NCBI GenBank assembly: GCA_963665185.2
Contig: CAXXPO010000028.1
Coordinates: 124,001 to 188,000 of the forward strand
Direction of reading: 5' to 3'
DNA length: 64,000 nt
DNA from: G963665185 sp963665185
Lineage (GTDB): Bacteria > Desulfobacterota > Desulfovibrionia > Desulfovibrionales > Desulfovibrionaceae
Below, piece after piece: positions 32,334-40,934 of this stretch (its first letter is position 1; every line of letters starts with the position of its first letter). The notes beneath the pieces are model-generated. The model made no database searches, had not been told where the DNA came from, and saw only the letters and a program-made list of their open reading frames with translations. The position numbers and the translations under genes are program-made.

Positions 32334-35300
32334 TTACGGATTCCATCCCTCCGGTCGCGAGAGCAACCAGTTCGCCACGCTGTCGTATTCCGGATAGACC
32401 ATGAAACCCGTGAATTTGTTTTCCTGGATGTCCGTTGTTGTCCCGATGGCATGCAGCCGATCCCAGATGCCAAAGGCATACCATACCCATTTTATGTATT
32501 TGTTGTTGTCCGGATCATCGATTCCCTGGGGGTGGTTTGTCTTGAACGAATATACCACCGCTCCCGGTTGATTGATCTTGTATGAGTGTGCGTAGAATTC
32601 ATTCGGGATGGTATAGTATATGGTGTAGTCCCTTCCAGTGAAAACACTGGCTTGTTTGACCTGAAAAGCGGTGCTGTGGGTTATTGTCGATTTGTCGAAA
32701 AGAATGTGGTTCTGGTCGTTAACCGACATGAATTCCTTTCCGTCCGTTCTATAGCGTGATTTTTCCAGCACCGGACCGTAGTAGTTGAAGGGCGGATAGT
32801 TTGACCAGGTGCGCGAGACATGGGTGCCTGCCTCCTTGAATGCGTACCAGCCGTTGCCAAGGGCATAGGTGTCAAAGAAGGTGTAGGCCGGAGAACGGTT
32901 GGCAAAGAGATAATCCTTGCCCCAATTGTTGTCGTAGCCGCGGAACAGCCAGTCATGCCATTCATCATGGTGTCCGTTGTGAAATGCCATGATTCTGGTC
33001 TTTTGCGGCTTTTTCAATCCATAGGCTCCCAGCGTGATGCACGGGGCTACAGAAGCGCTCTGTGTCCAGGTGTAGGGTTTGGCGGCATCCGGTTGGTCCA
33101 GGTTGGGATGCCAGGAATACACGTCATTGATGATCGGCTGCATGGAAACAGTCTGGGGCAGGTTGCTGCCCACTGTGCAGTTGCCGATCTTTCTGAATTT
33201 GTAGAACGTGTACTTCCAGTTTTCTTTTGTCGTGGCCTTGGTATTTCTGCTTTCAAACGGGCTGCGTCCGGTGATGGATGAGGGAACGTAGGTTCCATCC
33301 ATTTTATCCAGGACGTGTGTTACGCCGCCGACCAGTACGGTGACGGCCGTTACTGAGAGTTCCGCGTCCGCATAGCCTTTTCCGGGGGCGTCTTCCGAGG
33401 GAACAGGCATTCCGTCTGGTTTCCAGTCTGATGGGTATGGTCTGCTCGGCTGGGCCGGATCTGTTTGGTAAACGTCCCAGTAGTAGCTGCTTTGTCTGGC
33501 AAGCCCCGTGAAACCCAGGTCATCCGTAGCCTCAGCATTTTTGGCAGGCGATACGACCCGGACTGTGATCAGGCTTTGGGGATTGACGCTGTCGGGGGTA
33601 TTCGTCGTCGCATTGAGATGCAGCTCCGAATATCCCAGACTCTGCGCTATCGTGTCTAAATCCACCAGCACGCCGGAAGTGGCCAAGCCGCCTGGAAAAT
33701 CGGGTGCTTTGCTGTTGGCGTCATGCTTCGCCTCGTCATAGATGTACCACTCCTGGTTGAGTGCGTACTCTTCCATGGCCATTTCAAATGCCAGGGCCTG
33801 TTGTTTGATGTGGGTGAGGGTGTCTTTTGTAAAATCCTGGATTCTGGTTATGGCAGTGGCATTGTCATATGTTTTTCGTGCTGCCTCGGCATAAAGGTTC
33901 ACAGCCAGACATTGATACTGCACGACTTTTAAAAAGTTGTTGCGCATGCCCTCGTAAAGGACCTTGTTGATATCCTGTTTTCCTGTTTTGAGTTTGGCTC
34001 TTTCGAGCCAGACCGAAAAAAGGCTGGAACCGTACTGCGGTACGAGAACCGTGTGGATTTCCAGGTTTTGCTTGATGAGTCCTTCGCTGTCGTTCAGAAC
34101 AAGACTGCACCAGTCATTGACGTTGATTTCCGTGAATCCTGCTTTAACGGGGCCTTCGCCTGGTTTCAGGCTGTGCTCTTTTGCGCTTTTTGCCCAGCTC
34201 GACAGTTTTGCGTTTCGTTCCGCAATGTTTGACATGGCTTTGTTGAGAGCCGTGCCAATGATCATCTCCTGGGTTATGGCAAACTTTTCTTCAATCATTT
34301 TCCATAAGCGGCTTACATTGGTATCTATTCTGTCCGTTGTTTCACGAATGGCGGTCAGGTTTTCCAATACAGCGTTGAAGGGGTAGGGTGCCCCTCCCTC
34401 GAAAACGATATTCAGGAATACTCCAAGAATCTGCTGCATCTCCTCGGTGCCATGAAAACGCAATCCTTGCAGGACAGCCGAGAGGATGTCAGGGATCATC
34501 CCGAGAATACCCTTGGCAAGGCCGCCTTTGCTGAAACCGGAGGAAGTGTCCGTTGTTGCCAGGGTGACGAAGCTGGTGTTGCTGCCTGTGGCCGTGGTGT
34601 TGCCAAAAGTGGAGGAATACCAAGCCTCCGGCATGTTTTTCCAGGGGAGGGGACCACTCATGTCGCTGTTCTTGTAGCTGGTAAAGATTGTGCGTGCGCT
34701 TTGTTCGGCAAATTGTTTGTAGTCAGAGAGGCCCGTTTCTGTCATGGCTTTGGAAAAATCGTCATATTCGAAAACAAATGGATCCCAGCCCGCGTAATTC
34801 ATCGCCTCGTCCAGGGCATAGTAGCCGGGTAGACCCAGGTAGTCGCGGATGAACAGTTCGAATTCCGAATAGTTCAGACTCGGCTCGGTTGCTCTGGCCA
34901 AAAAGACGACATCGCTGAGGATGTTCACGCCTATGGTCTGTGCCGGATCAAAGTGATTGACGTACCTTGTCAGTTCTTCCGATAAATATCGGGTGGTTCC
35001 ATCGTTCAGGACTTCCACGCCTCCGCTCGCCTTGATGATGAAGCTTGCGGGGACGTTCGACAGCTCGAAGCTGAAATCTCCGGTTGAATTGGTTGCTTTC
35101 AGTTCTTCGTGGATCAAGGTGCCATCCGTGCTGTAAATACCCACGTTGGCAGAGGAAATTGGGCCGTCATACGCGACATTGCCGCTGATTTGGAATTGGG
35201 AGATCGGGGAAGATGGTTGTGGGACGTCGCCGGGATTGGCGGTGGAGGAAGAATCTGAACCGGACCCGCCGCATCCGATTAAAAAAACACCCAGAGCGCA

Positions 35301-35363
35301 CAGAAGCAGAAGGTTGGGCAACGACCGGAATGGAAAACTTCGATTTTCAAATCCGAACAGCAT
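32334..35363 (-). CDS. Large lipoprotein of unknown function
   Basis: A 1009-residue protein with a lipoprotein signal: hydrophobic LPNLLLLCALGVFLIG followed by a cysteine at about residue 31 and a Gly/Ser linker. A short beta-sandwich-like region (about 60-110, FQISGNVAYDGPISSANVGIY) resembles carboxypeptidase-regulatory-like repeats. The middle (about 290-560) is helical. The C-terminal 350 residues are rich in Trp, Tyr and Asn with repeated HNGHHDEWHDW and WYAF patterns, suggesting a beta-rich globular domain, perhaps for binding or catalysis. It is likely anchored to the outer membrane. No family is recognised. It is convergent with the VgrG island, so a link to it is only positional. Confidence 0.75.
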   Translation of the reverse strand: MLFGFENRSFPFRSLPNLLLLCALGVFLIGCGGSGSDSSSTANPGDVPQPSSPISQFQISGNVAYDGPISSANVGIYSTDGTLIHEELKATNSTGDFSFELSNVPASFIIKASGGVEVLNDGTTRYLSEELTRYVNHFDPAQTIGVNILSDVVFLARATEPSLNYSEFELFIRDYLGLPGYYALDEAMNYAGWDPFVFEYDDFSKAMTETGLSDYKQFAEQSARTIFTSYKNSDMSGPLPWKNMPEAWYSSTFGNTTATGSNTSFVTLATTDTSSGFSKGGLAKGILGMIPDILSAVLQGLRFHGTEEMQQILGVFLNIVFEGGAPYPFNAVLENLTAIRETTDRIDTNVSRLWKMIEEKFAITQEMIIGTALNKAMSNIAERNAKLSSWAKSAKEHSLKPGEGPVKAGFTEINVNDWCSLVLNDSEGLIKQNLEIHTVLVPQYGSSLFSVWLERAKLKTGKQDINKVLYEGMRNNFLKVVQYQCLAVNLYAEAARKTYDNATAITRIQDFTKDTLTHIKQQALAFEMAMEEYALNQEWYIYDEAKHDANSKAPDFPGGLATSGVLVDLDTIAQSLGYSELHLNATTNTPDSVNPQSLITVRVVSPAKNAEATDDLGFTGLARQSSYYWDVYQTDPAQPSRPYPSDWKPDGMPVPSEDAPGKGYADAELSVTAVTVLVGGVTHVLDKMDGTYVPSSITGRSPFESRNTKATTKENWKYTFYKFRKIGNCTVGSNLPQTVSMQPIINDVYSWHPNLDQPDAAKPYTWTQSASVAPCITLGAYGLKKPQKTRIMAFHNGHHDEWHDWLFRGYDNNWGKDYLFANRSPAYTFFDTYALGNGWYAFKEAGTHVSRTWSNYPPFNYYGPVLEKSRYRTDGKEFMSVNDQNHILFDKSTITHSTAFQVKQASVFTGRDYTIYYTIPNEFYAHSYKINQPGAVVYSFKTNHPQGIDDPDNNKYIKWVWYAFGIWDRLHAIGTTTDIQENKFTGFMVYPEYDSVANWLLSRPEGWNP

Positions 35364-35863
35364 GGCGACCTCGAGTGGGGTTGGGGTTTTATTTCAACTG
35401 GCTCGCTTGGAATTGCATTTGTTTGATTCTCGGTTGCAAACTGTAAGTGGAAAGCCTGCTTTGGCAGGTCGTTGAAAACACTCCGCATGGGGCCAGGATC
35501 CCCACCGGATCATTCGGTCAATGCAAATTGACGAATGGCCGGCGATGCCAAATTCTAGCGTGGACGGTTTGCAGCAGTTCGTTGGAAGTTGAGATGAGAG
35601 TAAAGTATTGCAAATAAAATTATCAAGCAAGAGACAAAATATTGGATAAAGCGGTAATCCTGACCCTGTCCGCTGTTTTTTTCTCTTGTATCTTGGGCAA
35701 AAAAATGCACAACCTGTGCCAAATAATGATTAGATCGGGAAACGTGATGAGATGCCCTCTGCCCTATCCCTAGGGCTGTATTTTCCGCAAGTATAATCGC
35801 CAACCGACAACATCGTGTGCACTTAAAGTATGCACCGACGCCCACGGTCTTTGTCGAAACCGA
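35364..35863. other. Intergenic region upstream of the lipoprotein gene
   Basis: Five hundred bases with no credible gene; short frames here lack ribosome-binding sites and family motifs. It must hold the promoter of the minus-strand lipoprotein gene and the 3' end of the DUF190 transcript. I see no strong hairpin or repeat. Confidence 0.4.
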
Positions 35864-36205
35864 CTACAGGCCCTTTTCCTTGTACTTGTGCATCACCACG
35901 TGGACGGGGTCGGTGGTCACCAGCCCCTGTTCCATGACAGAGTCCAGCCAGGGCAGGAAGGCATTGATTTTTTCCGGGCTGTCCACGATTTCGATGATGA
36001 GGGGCAGGTCTTCGGCGAGCATGAGAATGCGCGAGGTTCGCAGGGCGTTGCCAGGGCTGTATCCGGCCACGCCGCGAAAAATGGTGCCGCCTTCCAGCCC
36101 CTGTGCTCTGGCATTGCGGATGATTTCCTCGAAGAGCGGTTTGCCGTTGTGCTTTTTCATCTCGCTGGTGTAGATGCGCAGGCGCATGGCGCAGTTGTTG
36201 TGCAT
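35864..36205 (-). CDS. DUF190 (PII/CutA-like) protein
   Basis: A 113-residue protein with the DUF190 pattern: LRIYTSEMKKHNGKPLFEEI at the start, GLEGGTIFRGVAGYSPG in the middle and PLIIEIVDSPEKINAFLP toward the end. The fold resembles PII and CutA trimers. Members commonly sit beside crcB, as here (20 bases downstream of it), and may sense a ligand for the channel. Start at ATG 36205 with AGGA upstream; a longer reading overlaps crcB and is not needed. Confidence 0.88.
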   Translation of the reverse strand: MHNNCAMRLRIYTSEMKKHNGKPLFEEIIRNARAQGLEGGTIFRGVAGYSPGNALRTSRILMLAEDLPLIIEIVDSPEKINAFLPWLDSVMEQGLVTTDPVHVVMHKYKEKGL

Positions 36206-36225
36206 GGTGAATTCCTCGCGGCTGT

Positions 36226-36600
36226 TCATATTTTTCTGGCAAGGTGCAGGCCGGTATGCATCAGAACAAGTCCTATGAATATCTGGCCTCCCAGATAGAG
36301 CAGGAGTGCCCCCCACTGTTCGTGGCGCAGTATGGAGTGGGATTCGTACATGAAGGTGGAGTAGGTAGTGAACGCGCCCATGAATCCTGTCAGCAGGATC
36401 ATGCGGGCTTCGGCGTTCAGGGGCAGACGGGTTTCCAGAAATCCGAAGACAAGGCCGAAAAGAAATGTGCCCAGCATGTTGACGAAAAAGGTTCCCAGCG
36501 GGAATGATCCTCCTGCGAGGCGTTGGACCAATCCGGCCAGACCGTAGCGGGAAAGGGTTCCGAGGGCGCCGCCAAGGGCGATGAAAAGAACTTTTTGCAC
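36226..36600 (-). CDS. crcB: Fluoride channel/exporter CrcB (Fluc)
   Basis: A 124-residue four-helix membrane protein that, as an antiparallel dimer, exports fluoride. Family marks are GGALGTLSRYGL near the N terminus, the sodium/asparagine region GTFFVNMLGTFLFG, and the Phe-box segment GFMGAFTTYSTF. GTG start at 36600 after GAGAG. The 59-base gap to the divergent CYTH gene is too short to hold a full fluoride riboswitch, and I do not see one. DUF190 is its operon partner. Confidence 0.93.
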   Translation of the reverse strand: MQKVLFIALGGALGTLSRYGLAGLVQRLAGGSFPLGTFFVNMLGTFLFGLVFGFLETRLPLNAEARMILLTGFMGAFTTYSTFMYESHSILRHEQWGALLLYLGGQIFIGLVLMHTGLHLARKI

Positions 36601-36659
36601 GTTGGATCTCTCGCGATGGAATGTTCAGTGACTTGAAAATTGTAAAGAAGGGTACTCCA

Positions 36660-37271
36660 ATGTCCATGGAAACGGAAGCCAAGTTCCCGGTGAACGACTT
36701 CGGACCGGTGCGCGAACGCCTTGCAGCCCTGGGCGGCGTGTGCGGCAGCCGGGTGTTCGAGGAAAACGTCGTGCTGGAAAACAACGTCGCGGGCCGGGAC
36801 AGTCTGCGGGAGCGGGGAATCCTGCTGCGGCTGCGGAAGGACCGGGAAGATGGCCGGGGGCTGCTGACCGTGAAACAGCCCCCGGAAAAGACGTCCGGTT
36901 TTGCCAAGGTCTGCCGCGAGCTGGAAACCGGGCTGGATGATTTTGATTCCATGTTGCAGGCGTTGGAAGTTCTTGGATTCGAGCCTGCCTTCCGCTATGA
37001 AAAAGTGCGGGAAACATGGTTGGTCAAAGGCTGCCACGTTTGTCTGGACGAGGTGAGTTTTGGTCTGTTTGTGGAAATCGAGGGCGAGGAGCAGGCCATC
37101 GCGAGGCTGGCGGAACGGTTGGGGCTGGATCTTGCCACGGCTTCGGATCGGAACTACCATGATCTCAACAGGGCATACAGGCAGGCCAACAATCTTCCGC
37201 CCCAGGACGGTTTCACCTTGCCTCCCGCCCGACGCGAGAGAATGCGGCGCGAACTCCGCCTGAAAAAATAA
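36660..37271 (+). CDS. CYTH-domain protein, class IV adenylate cyclase (CyaB)-like
   Basis: A 203-residue triphosphate tunnel enzyme. The signature METEAKFPV near the N terminus is the ExExK motif; acidic and basic tunnel residues follow in RLRKDREDGRGLLTVKQP and in LDEVSFGLFVEIEG. Class IV adenylate cyclases, thiamine triphosphatases and tripolyphosphatases share these, so cAMP synthesis is only one option. Start placed at ATG 36660 after AAGAAGGG; the frame is open to 36621 but lacks a site there. It is divergent from crcB. Confidence 0.85.
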   Translation: MSMETEAKFPVNDFGPVRERLAALGGVCGSRVFEENVVLENNVAGRDSLRERGILLRLRKDREDGRGLLTVKQPPEKTSGFAKVCRELETGLDDFDSMLQALEVLGFEPAFRYEKVRETWLVKGCHVCLDEVSFGLFVEIEGEEQAIARLAERLGLDLATASDRNYHDLNRAYRQANNLPPQDGFTLPPARRERMRRELRLKK

Positions 37272-37450
37272 TACGGGATCGCTTTACGCCTTTTGTTGTT
37301 TCTGGTGTAATCTCAGGCAGGGTCGTGCCGGTTTCGTTCACATGCATCCTGACACTACGGCCTGAACATTGAAAATATTTTGCGGTTGGTCTTCACAATT
37401 GCGTGGCCGGACTTACCACTTATCGTATGGTGCAATGGCAGGAATGGAAC

Positions 37451-37765
37451 ATGGCGGACAAAATCCCTGAAGAGCGTTTTGATACCGATGTTTTTGTGGA
37501 GGATAAACTTCAGGAGCCGCGGAGGTTCCAGGTGCTTCTCCACAATGATGACTATACCACCATGGAGTTCGTGGTCAGTATTTTGTGCGGCGTGTTCAAC
37601 AAAACGCACGCACAGGCCACGGAACTTATGCTGACCGTGCATAAACAGGGCAAGGCGGCGTGTGGTGTGTACACCTTCGAAGTGGCGGAAACCAAAGTGA
37701 ACATGGTGCATAAGCTGGCCCGCGAAGCGGGGTATCCGCTTAAGTGCAGCATGGAAGAGGTCTGA
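37451..37765 (+). CDS. clpS: ClpS adaptor
   Basis: A 104-residue adaptor that presents N-degron substrates to ClpAP. The core HNDDYTTMEFVVSIL binds the N-terminal residue and the Clp N-domain, and GVYTFEVAETKVNMVHKLA follows, as in the family. An N-terminal extension of about 20 acidic residues precedes it. Start at ATG 37451 after AGGAATGG. The stop is four bases before clpA. Confidence 0.94.
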   Translation: MADKIPEERFDTDVFVEDKLQEPRRFQVLLHNDDYTTMEFVVSILCGVFNKTHAQATELMLTVHKQGKAACGVYTFEVAETKVNMVHKLAREAGYPLKCSMEEV

Positions 37766-37769
37766 GCCG

Positions 37770-40052
37770 ATGCTGAGCAAACAATTGGAAGCCGTGCTGA
37801 CGGATGCGGTCCGCGAAGTCAAGCGGCGCAACCACGAATACCTGACCCTTGAGCATCTGCTGTATGCCATGGCCAAGGATGAGAGCGGCCGCAGCCTGCT
37901 GGAGAATTGCGGAGCCGACGCCCCGCGCTTGGTGACGCAGTTGGAAGGCTTTTTCACCGAACACATGGAAGTCCTGCCCGAAGTGGACCAGAACGAGGTC
38001 ATCCAGACGCTCGGAGTGCAGCGCGTGCTGCAGCGGGCCATTCTGCACATGCAGTCGGCGGGCAAGAGCAAGGTCGAGGTGGGCGACGTTCTGGCTGCCT
38101 TTTTCGACGAGGAGGACTCCTACGCCGTCTATTTCCTGAAGACGCACGGCGTGAACCGCCTGAGCGTGCTCGAACTGATCGCCCACGGCCTGCCTGCCGT
38201 GGATAGCCCTGCCGAGGAGATGCCCGCGGACACTTCCAAAAATCTGTCCAAGGACGCCAAGGTTCTGGCCCAGTACACGGTGGACCTCATTGCCAAGGCG
38301 CGCGCCGGGGAAATCGATCCGCTCATCGGGCGCGATGCGGAAATGCGCCGGACCGTGCAGGTTCTGGCGCGTCGGCGCAAGAACAATCCCATTTTCGTGG
38401 GCGACGCGGGCGTGGGCAAGACCGCCATGGCCGAGGGCCTGGCCTTGCGCATCGTCAACAACGAAGTTCCCGATTTGTTTGCCAACACGGAAATCTACGC
38501 CCTGGACATGGGGGCGCTTTTGGCCGGAACCAAGTACCGCGGCGATTTCGAAGCCCGCCTCAAGGGAGTGGTCAACGCCCTTAAGGACAATGACGAGGCG
38601 ATCCTGTTCGTGGACGAAATCCACACCATCATCGGCGCGGGCGCGACCAGCGGCGGTTCCCTGGATGCTTCCAACATTCTCAAGCCGCTTCTCGCCTCCG
38701 GCCAGATTCGTTGCATCGGGTCCACCACGTTCGAGGAATACAAGAACATCTTTGAAAAGGACCGGGCCTTGTCCCGCCGTTTCCAGAAGATAGAGATCGA
38801 CGAGCCGAGCGTGGACGAAACCGTGGCCATCCTCAAGGGGCTGAAGTCCTACTACGAGGCGCACCACAACGTTCGTTACACCGACAATGCCGTGCGTGGC
38901 GCGGTGTCGCTTTCGGCCCGGTACATCAACGACCGTTTCCTGCCGGACAAGGCCATCGATGTGCTGGATGAAACCGGCGCGGCCTGCAAGATAGACCGGC
39001 CAGGAAAATGCGGAACCATCACGGTGCGCGACGTGGAGAATGTCATCGCGCGCATGGCCCGCATCCCGGCCCAGCGGGTCAGCTCGTCCGACAAGACCAG
39101 GCTCATGCACCTGGAAGACGACCTCAAAAAGGTGGTCTTCGGCCAGGACAACGCCATCGACGCCCTGTCGCGCTCCATCAAGCGGCAGCGGGCAGGGCTG
39201 GGCAATGAAACGCGTCCTCTGGGCAACTTCCTGCTCATCGGTCCCACGGGAGTGGGCAAGACCGAACTTGCCCGGCAACTGGCCAATGTGATGGGTGTAT
39301 CCTTCCTGCGCTACGACATGAGCGAATACATGGAAAAGCATGCGGTTTCGCGGCTGATCGGTTCGCCTCCGGGATACGTGGGGTTCGACCAGGGCGGCCT
39401 GCTTGTGGACGATGTGCGCAAACACCCCTATTGCGTGCTGCTCTTCGACGAAATCGAAAAGGCCCATGGCGATATCTTCAACATCCTGTTGCAGGTCATG
39501 GACTACGCCACCCTTACCGACAACAACGGACGCAAGGCCGATTTCCGCCATGTCATCATCCTGATGACCTCCAATGCCGGAGCGCGGGATATGACCAGGT
39601 CCAACATCGGGTTCAACCAGGGCGTGGAGGCGGATACGGCCAAGGCGCTCAAAGAGGTGGAGCGCCTGTTCAGCCCGGAATTCCGCAACCGTCTGGACGG
39701 TATCGTCCAGTTTGGTCATCTGGACCAGGCCACGACCGAGCGCATTGTGGACAAGCTGGTGAACGAGCTGAACGAGCAGCTCAAGTCCAAGCGGGTGCAC
39801 GTGCGGCTGTCCGCCGAAGCCCGGAAGGAATTGGCCAAGAAGGGCTATGATCCTGCCTTTGGGGCGCGTCCTTTGGGGCGGGTGCTTCAGACCGAGGTCA
39901 AAGACCAGTTGGCCGACGAGATTCTCTTTGGCAAGCTGGTCAAAGGCGGCGAGGTCGAAGTGCAGTGCAAGACCGGAAAGAACAAGGAAAAGGAATTCCG
40001 GCTCCGCATCCAGACCAGAACTATGACCAGGCAAAAGGCCCTGAAAAAGTAA
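37770..40052 (+). CDS. clpA: ATP-dependent Clp protease ATPase subunit ClpA
   Basis: A 760-residue double-AAA+ unfoldase that feeds ClpP. The double Clp N domain covers about residues 1-145. D1 has Walker A GDAGVGKTAM at about 211 and Walker B ILFVDEIHTIIGAG; D2 has GPTGVGKTEL at about 491, VLLFDEIEKAH, and the pore loop GSPPGYVGFDQGG. Length and order match ClpA rather than ClpB, as the long middle coiled coil is absent. With clpS just upstream and aat just downstream it makes a complete N-degron degradation set except for clpP. Confidence 0.96.
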   Translation: MLSKQLEAVLTDAVREVKRRNHEYLTLEHLLYAMAKDESGRSLLENCGADAPRLVTQLEGFFTEHMEVLPEVDQNEVIQTLGVQRVLQRAILHMQSAGKSKVEVGDVLAAFFDEEDSYAVYFLKTHGVNRLSVLELIAHGLPAVDSPAEEMPADTSKNLSKDAKVLAQYTVDLIAKARAGEIDPLIGRDAEMRRTVQVLARRRKNNPIFVGDAGVGKTAMAEGLALRIVNNEVPDLFANTEIYALDMGALLAGTKYRGDFEARLKGVVNALKDNDEAILFVDEIHTIIGAGATSGGSLDASNILKPLLASGQIRCIGSTTFEEYKNIFEKDRALSRRFQKIEIDEPSVDETVAILKGLKSYYEAHHNVRYTDNAVRGAVSLSARYINDRFLPDKAIDVLDETGAACKIDRPGKCGTITVRDVENVIARMARIPAQRVSSSDKTRLMHLEDDLKKVVFGQDNAIDALSRSIKRQRAGLGNETRPLGNFLLIGPTGVGKTELARQLANVMGVSFLRYDMSEYMEKHAVSRLIGSPPGYVGFDQGGLLVDDVRKHPYCVLLFDEIEKAHGDIFNILLQVMDYATLTDNNGRKADFRHVIILMTSNAGARDMTRSNIGFNQGVEADTAKALKEVERLFSPEFRNRLDGIVQFGHLDQATTERIVDKLVNELNEQLKSKRVHVRLSAEARKELAKKGYDPAFGARPLGRVLQTEVKDQLADEILFGKLVKGGEVEVQCKTGKNKEKEFRLRIQTRTMTRQKALKK

Positions 40053-40061
40053 TTCCCCGGC

Positions 40062-40098
40062 GGCGCATCAGACTGTTTCGCTCTGATGCGCCGTTTTT
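40062..40098 (+). terminator. Terminator after clpA
   Basis: An 11-bp stem GGCGCATCAGA/TCTGATGCGCC with a nine-base loop, followed by GTTTTT. It lies ten bases after the clpA stop and only 21 bases before aat, so aat is reached by read-through or has another promoter. Confidence 0.85.
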
Positions 40099-40119
40099 CC
40101 ATGATGCGGCAGGGGGACC

Positions 40120-40803
40120 ATGTCTGTTTTTCTTTTAAGCGAAGACTGCATCTTTCCTGACCCCCGCCATGCGGAGCCGGACGGGCTTCTGGCTGTCGGG
40201 GGCGACCTTTCCTATGAGCGCCTGCTTACGGCTTACGCCCACGGCATTTTTCCCTGGTACAGCGACAATACCCCCATCCTGTGGTGGTCTCCGGAGCCCC
40301 GGCCTGTCATCATTCCCTCCCGGGTCCATGTTTCACGGAGTCTGGCCCGCCTGCTGCGCAAGAACGTCTTCACCATCACCATGGATACCGCTTTTCCCCG
40401 GATACTCCGGCATTGCGCCAGCACAAAACGCCCCCAGGGCGAAGGAACATGGCTGCTTCCGGAAATGATGGAGGCCTATGAAGACCTTTTTGACAAAGGC
40501 TTCGCCCATAGCGTGGAGACCTGGCAGGACGGCAGGCTCGTGGGCGGGCTTTACGGCGTCAGCCTGGGCGCGGGTTTTTTTGGCGAGTCCATGTTTCATC
40601 TTGCTCCCTGCGCGTCCAAAGCCGCGCTGGTCCATCTCTGCCGCGTACTCGCCGGGTGGGATTTTCATTTCATAGACTGCCAGCAGACGACCCCCCACAT
40701 CCTCGCCATGGGCGCGAGCGAAGTTCCCCGGGAAACATTTCAGCAGATGCTGCGGCAGGCAATCCAGGTTCCGACTCGTCGTGGAAAATGGAGCGACATC
40801 TAG
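40120..40803 (+). CDS. aat: Leucyl/phenylalanyl-tRNA-protein transferase
   Basis: A 227-residue enzyme that adds Leu or Phe from aminoacyl-tRNA to proteins with N-terminal Arg or Lys, creating N-degrons for ClpS. Marks include FPDPRHAEPDGLLAVGGDLS, HGIFPWYSDNTPILWWSP, and GGLYGVSLGAGFFGESMFH. The gene follows clpSA, placing the step that makes the degron next to the adaptor and unfoldase that read it. GGGGG lies before the ATG. Confidence 0.95.
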   Translation: MSVFLLSEDCIFPDPRHAEPDGLLAVGGDLSYERLLTAYAHGIFPWYSDNTPILWWSPEPRPVIIPSRVHVSRSLARLLRKNVFTITMDTAFPRILRHCASTKRPQGEGTWLLPEMMEAYEDLFDKGFAHSVETWQDGRLVGGLYGVSLGAGFFGESMFHLAPCASKAALVHLCRVLAGWDFHFIDCQQTTPHILAMGASEVPRETFQQMLRQAIQVPTRRGKWSDI

Positions 40804-40859
40804 CAGGAGGAGGGAAGAGGTTCGCCCCATTGTCCTGTGAGACAAGCGACGGAAACGAG

Positions 40860-40885
40860 AAAAGGGCATCAAAGGATGCCCTTTT
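40860..40885. terminator. Bidirectional terminator between aat and the MFS gene
   Basis: AAAAGGGCATC, loop AAAG, GATGCCCTTTT. The A and T runs at each end let it stop transcription from both sides, as fits convergent aat and the transporter gene. Confidence 0.85.
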
Positions 40886-40934
40886 CGTATGGAGAGAGGA
40901 GAGAAACCGGGTTGTCCAGTTTTTTGGGAGCGAT

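Noticed and set aside
36601..36659. Fluoride riboswitch before crcB
   Set aside because: The 59-base gap shows no pseudoknot pattern and is too short once the divergent gene's leader is counted.
37740..40034. A 764-codon minus-strand open frame opposite clpA
   Set aside because: clpA is unmistakable on the plus strand; the opposite frame has no recognisable domain.
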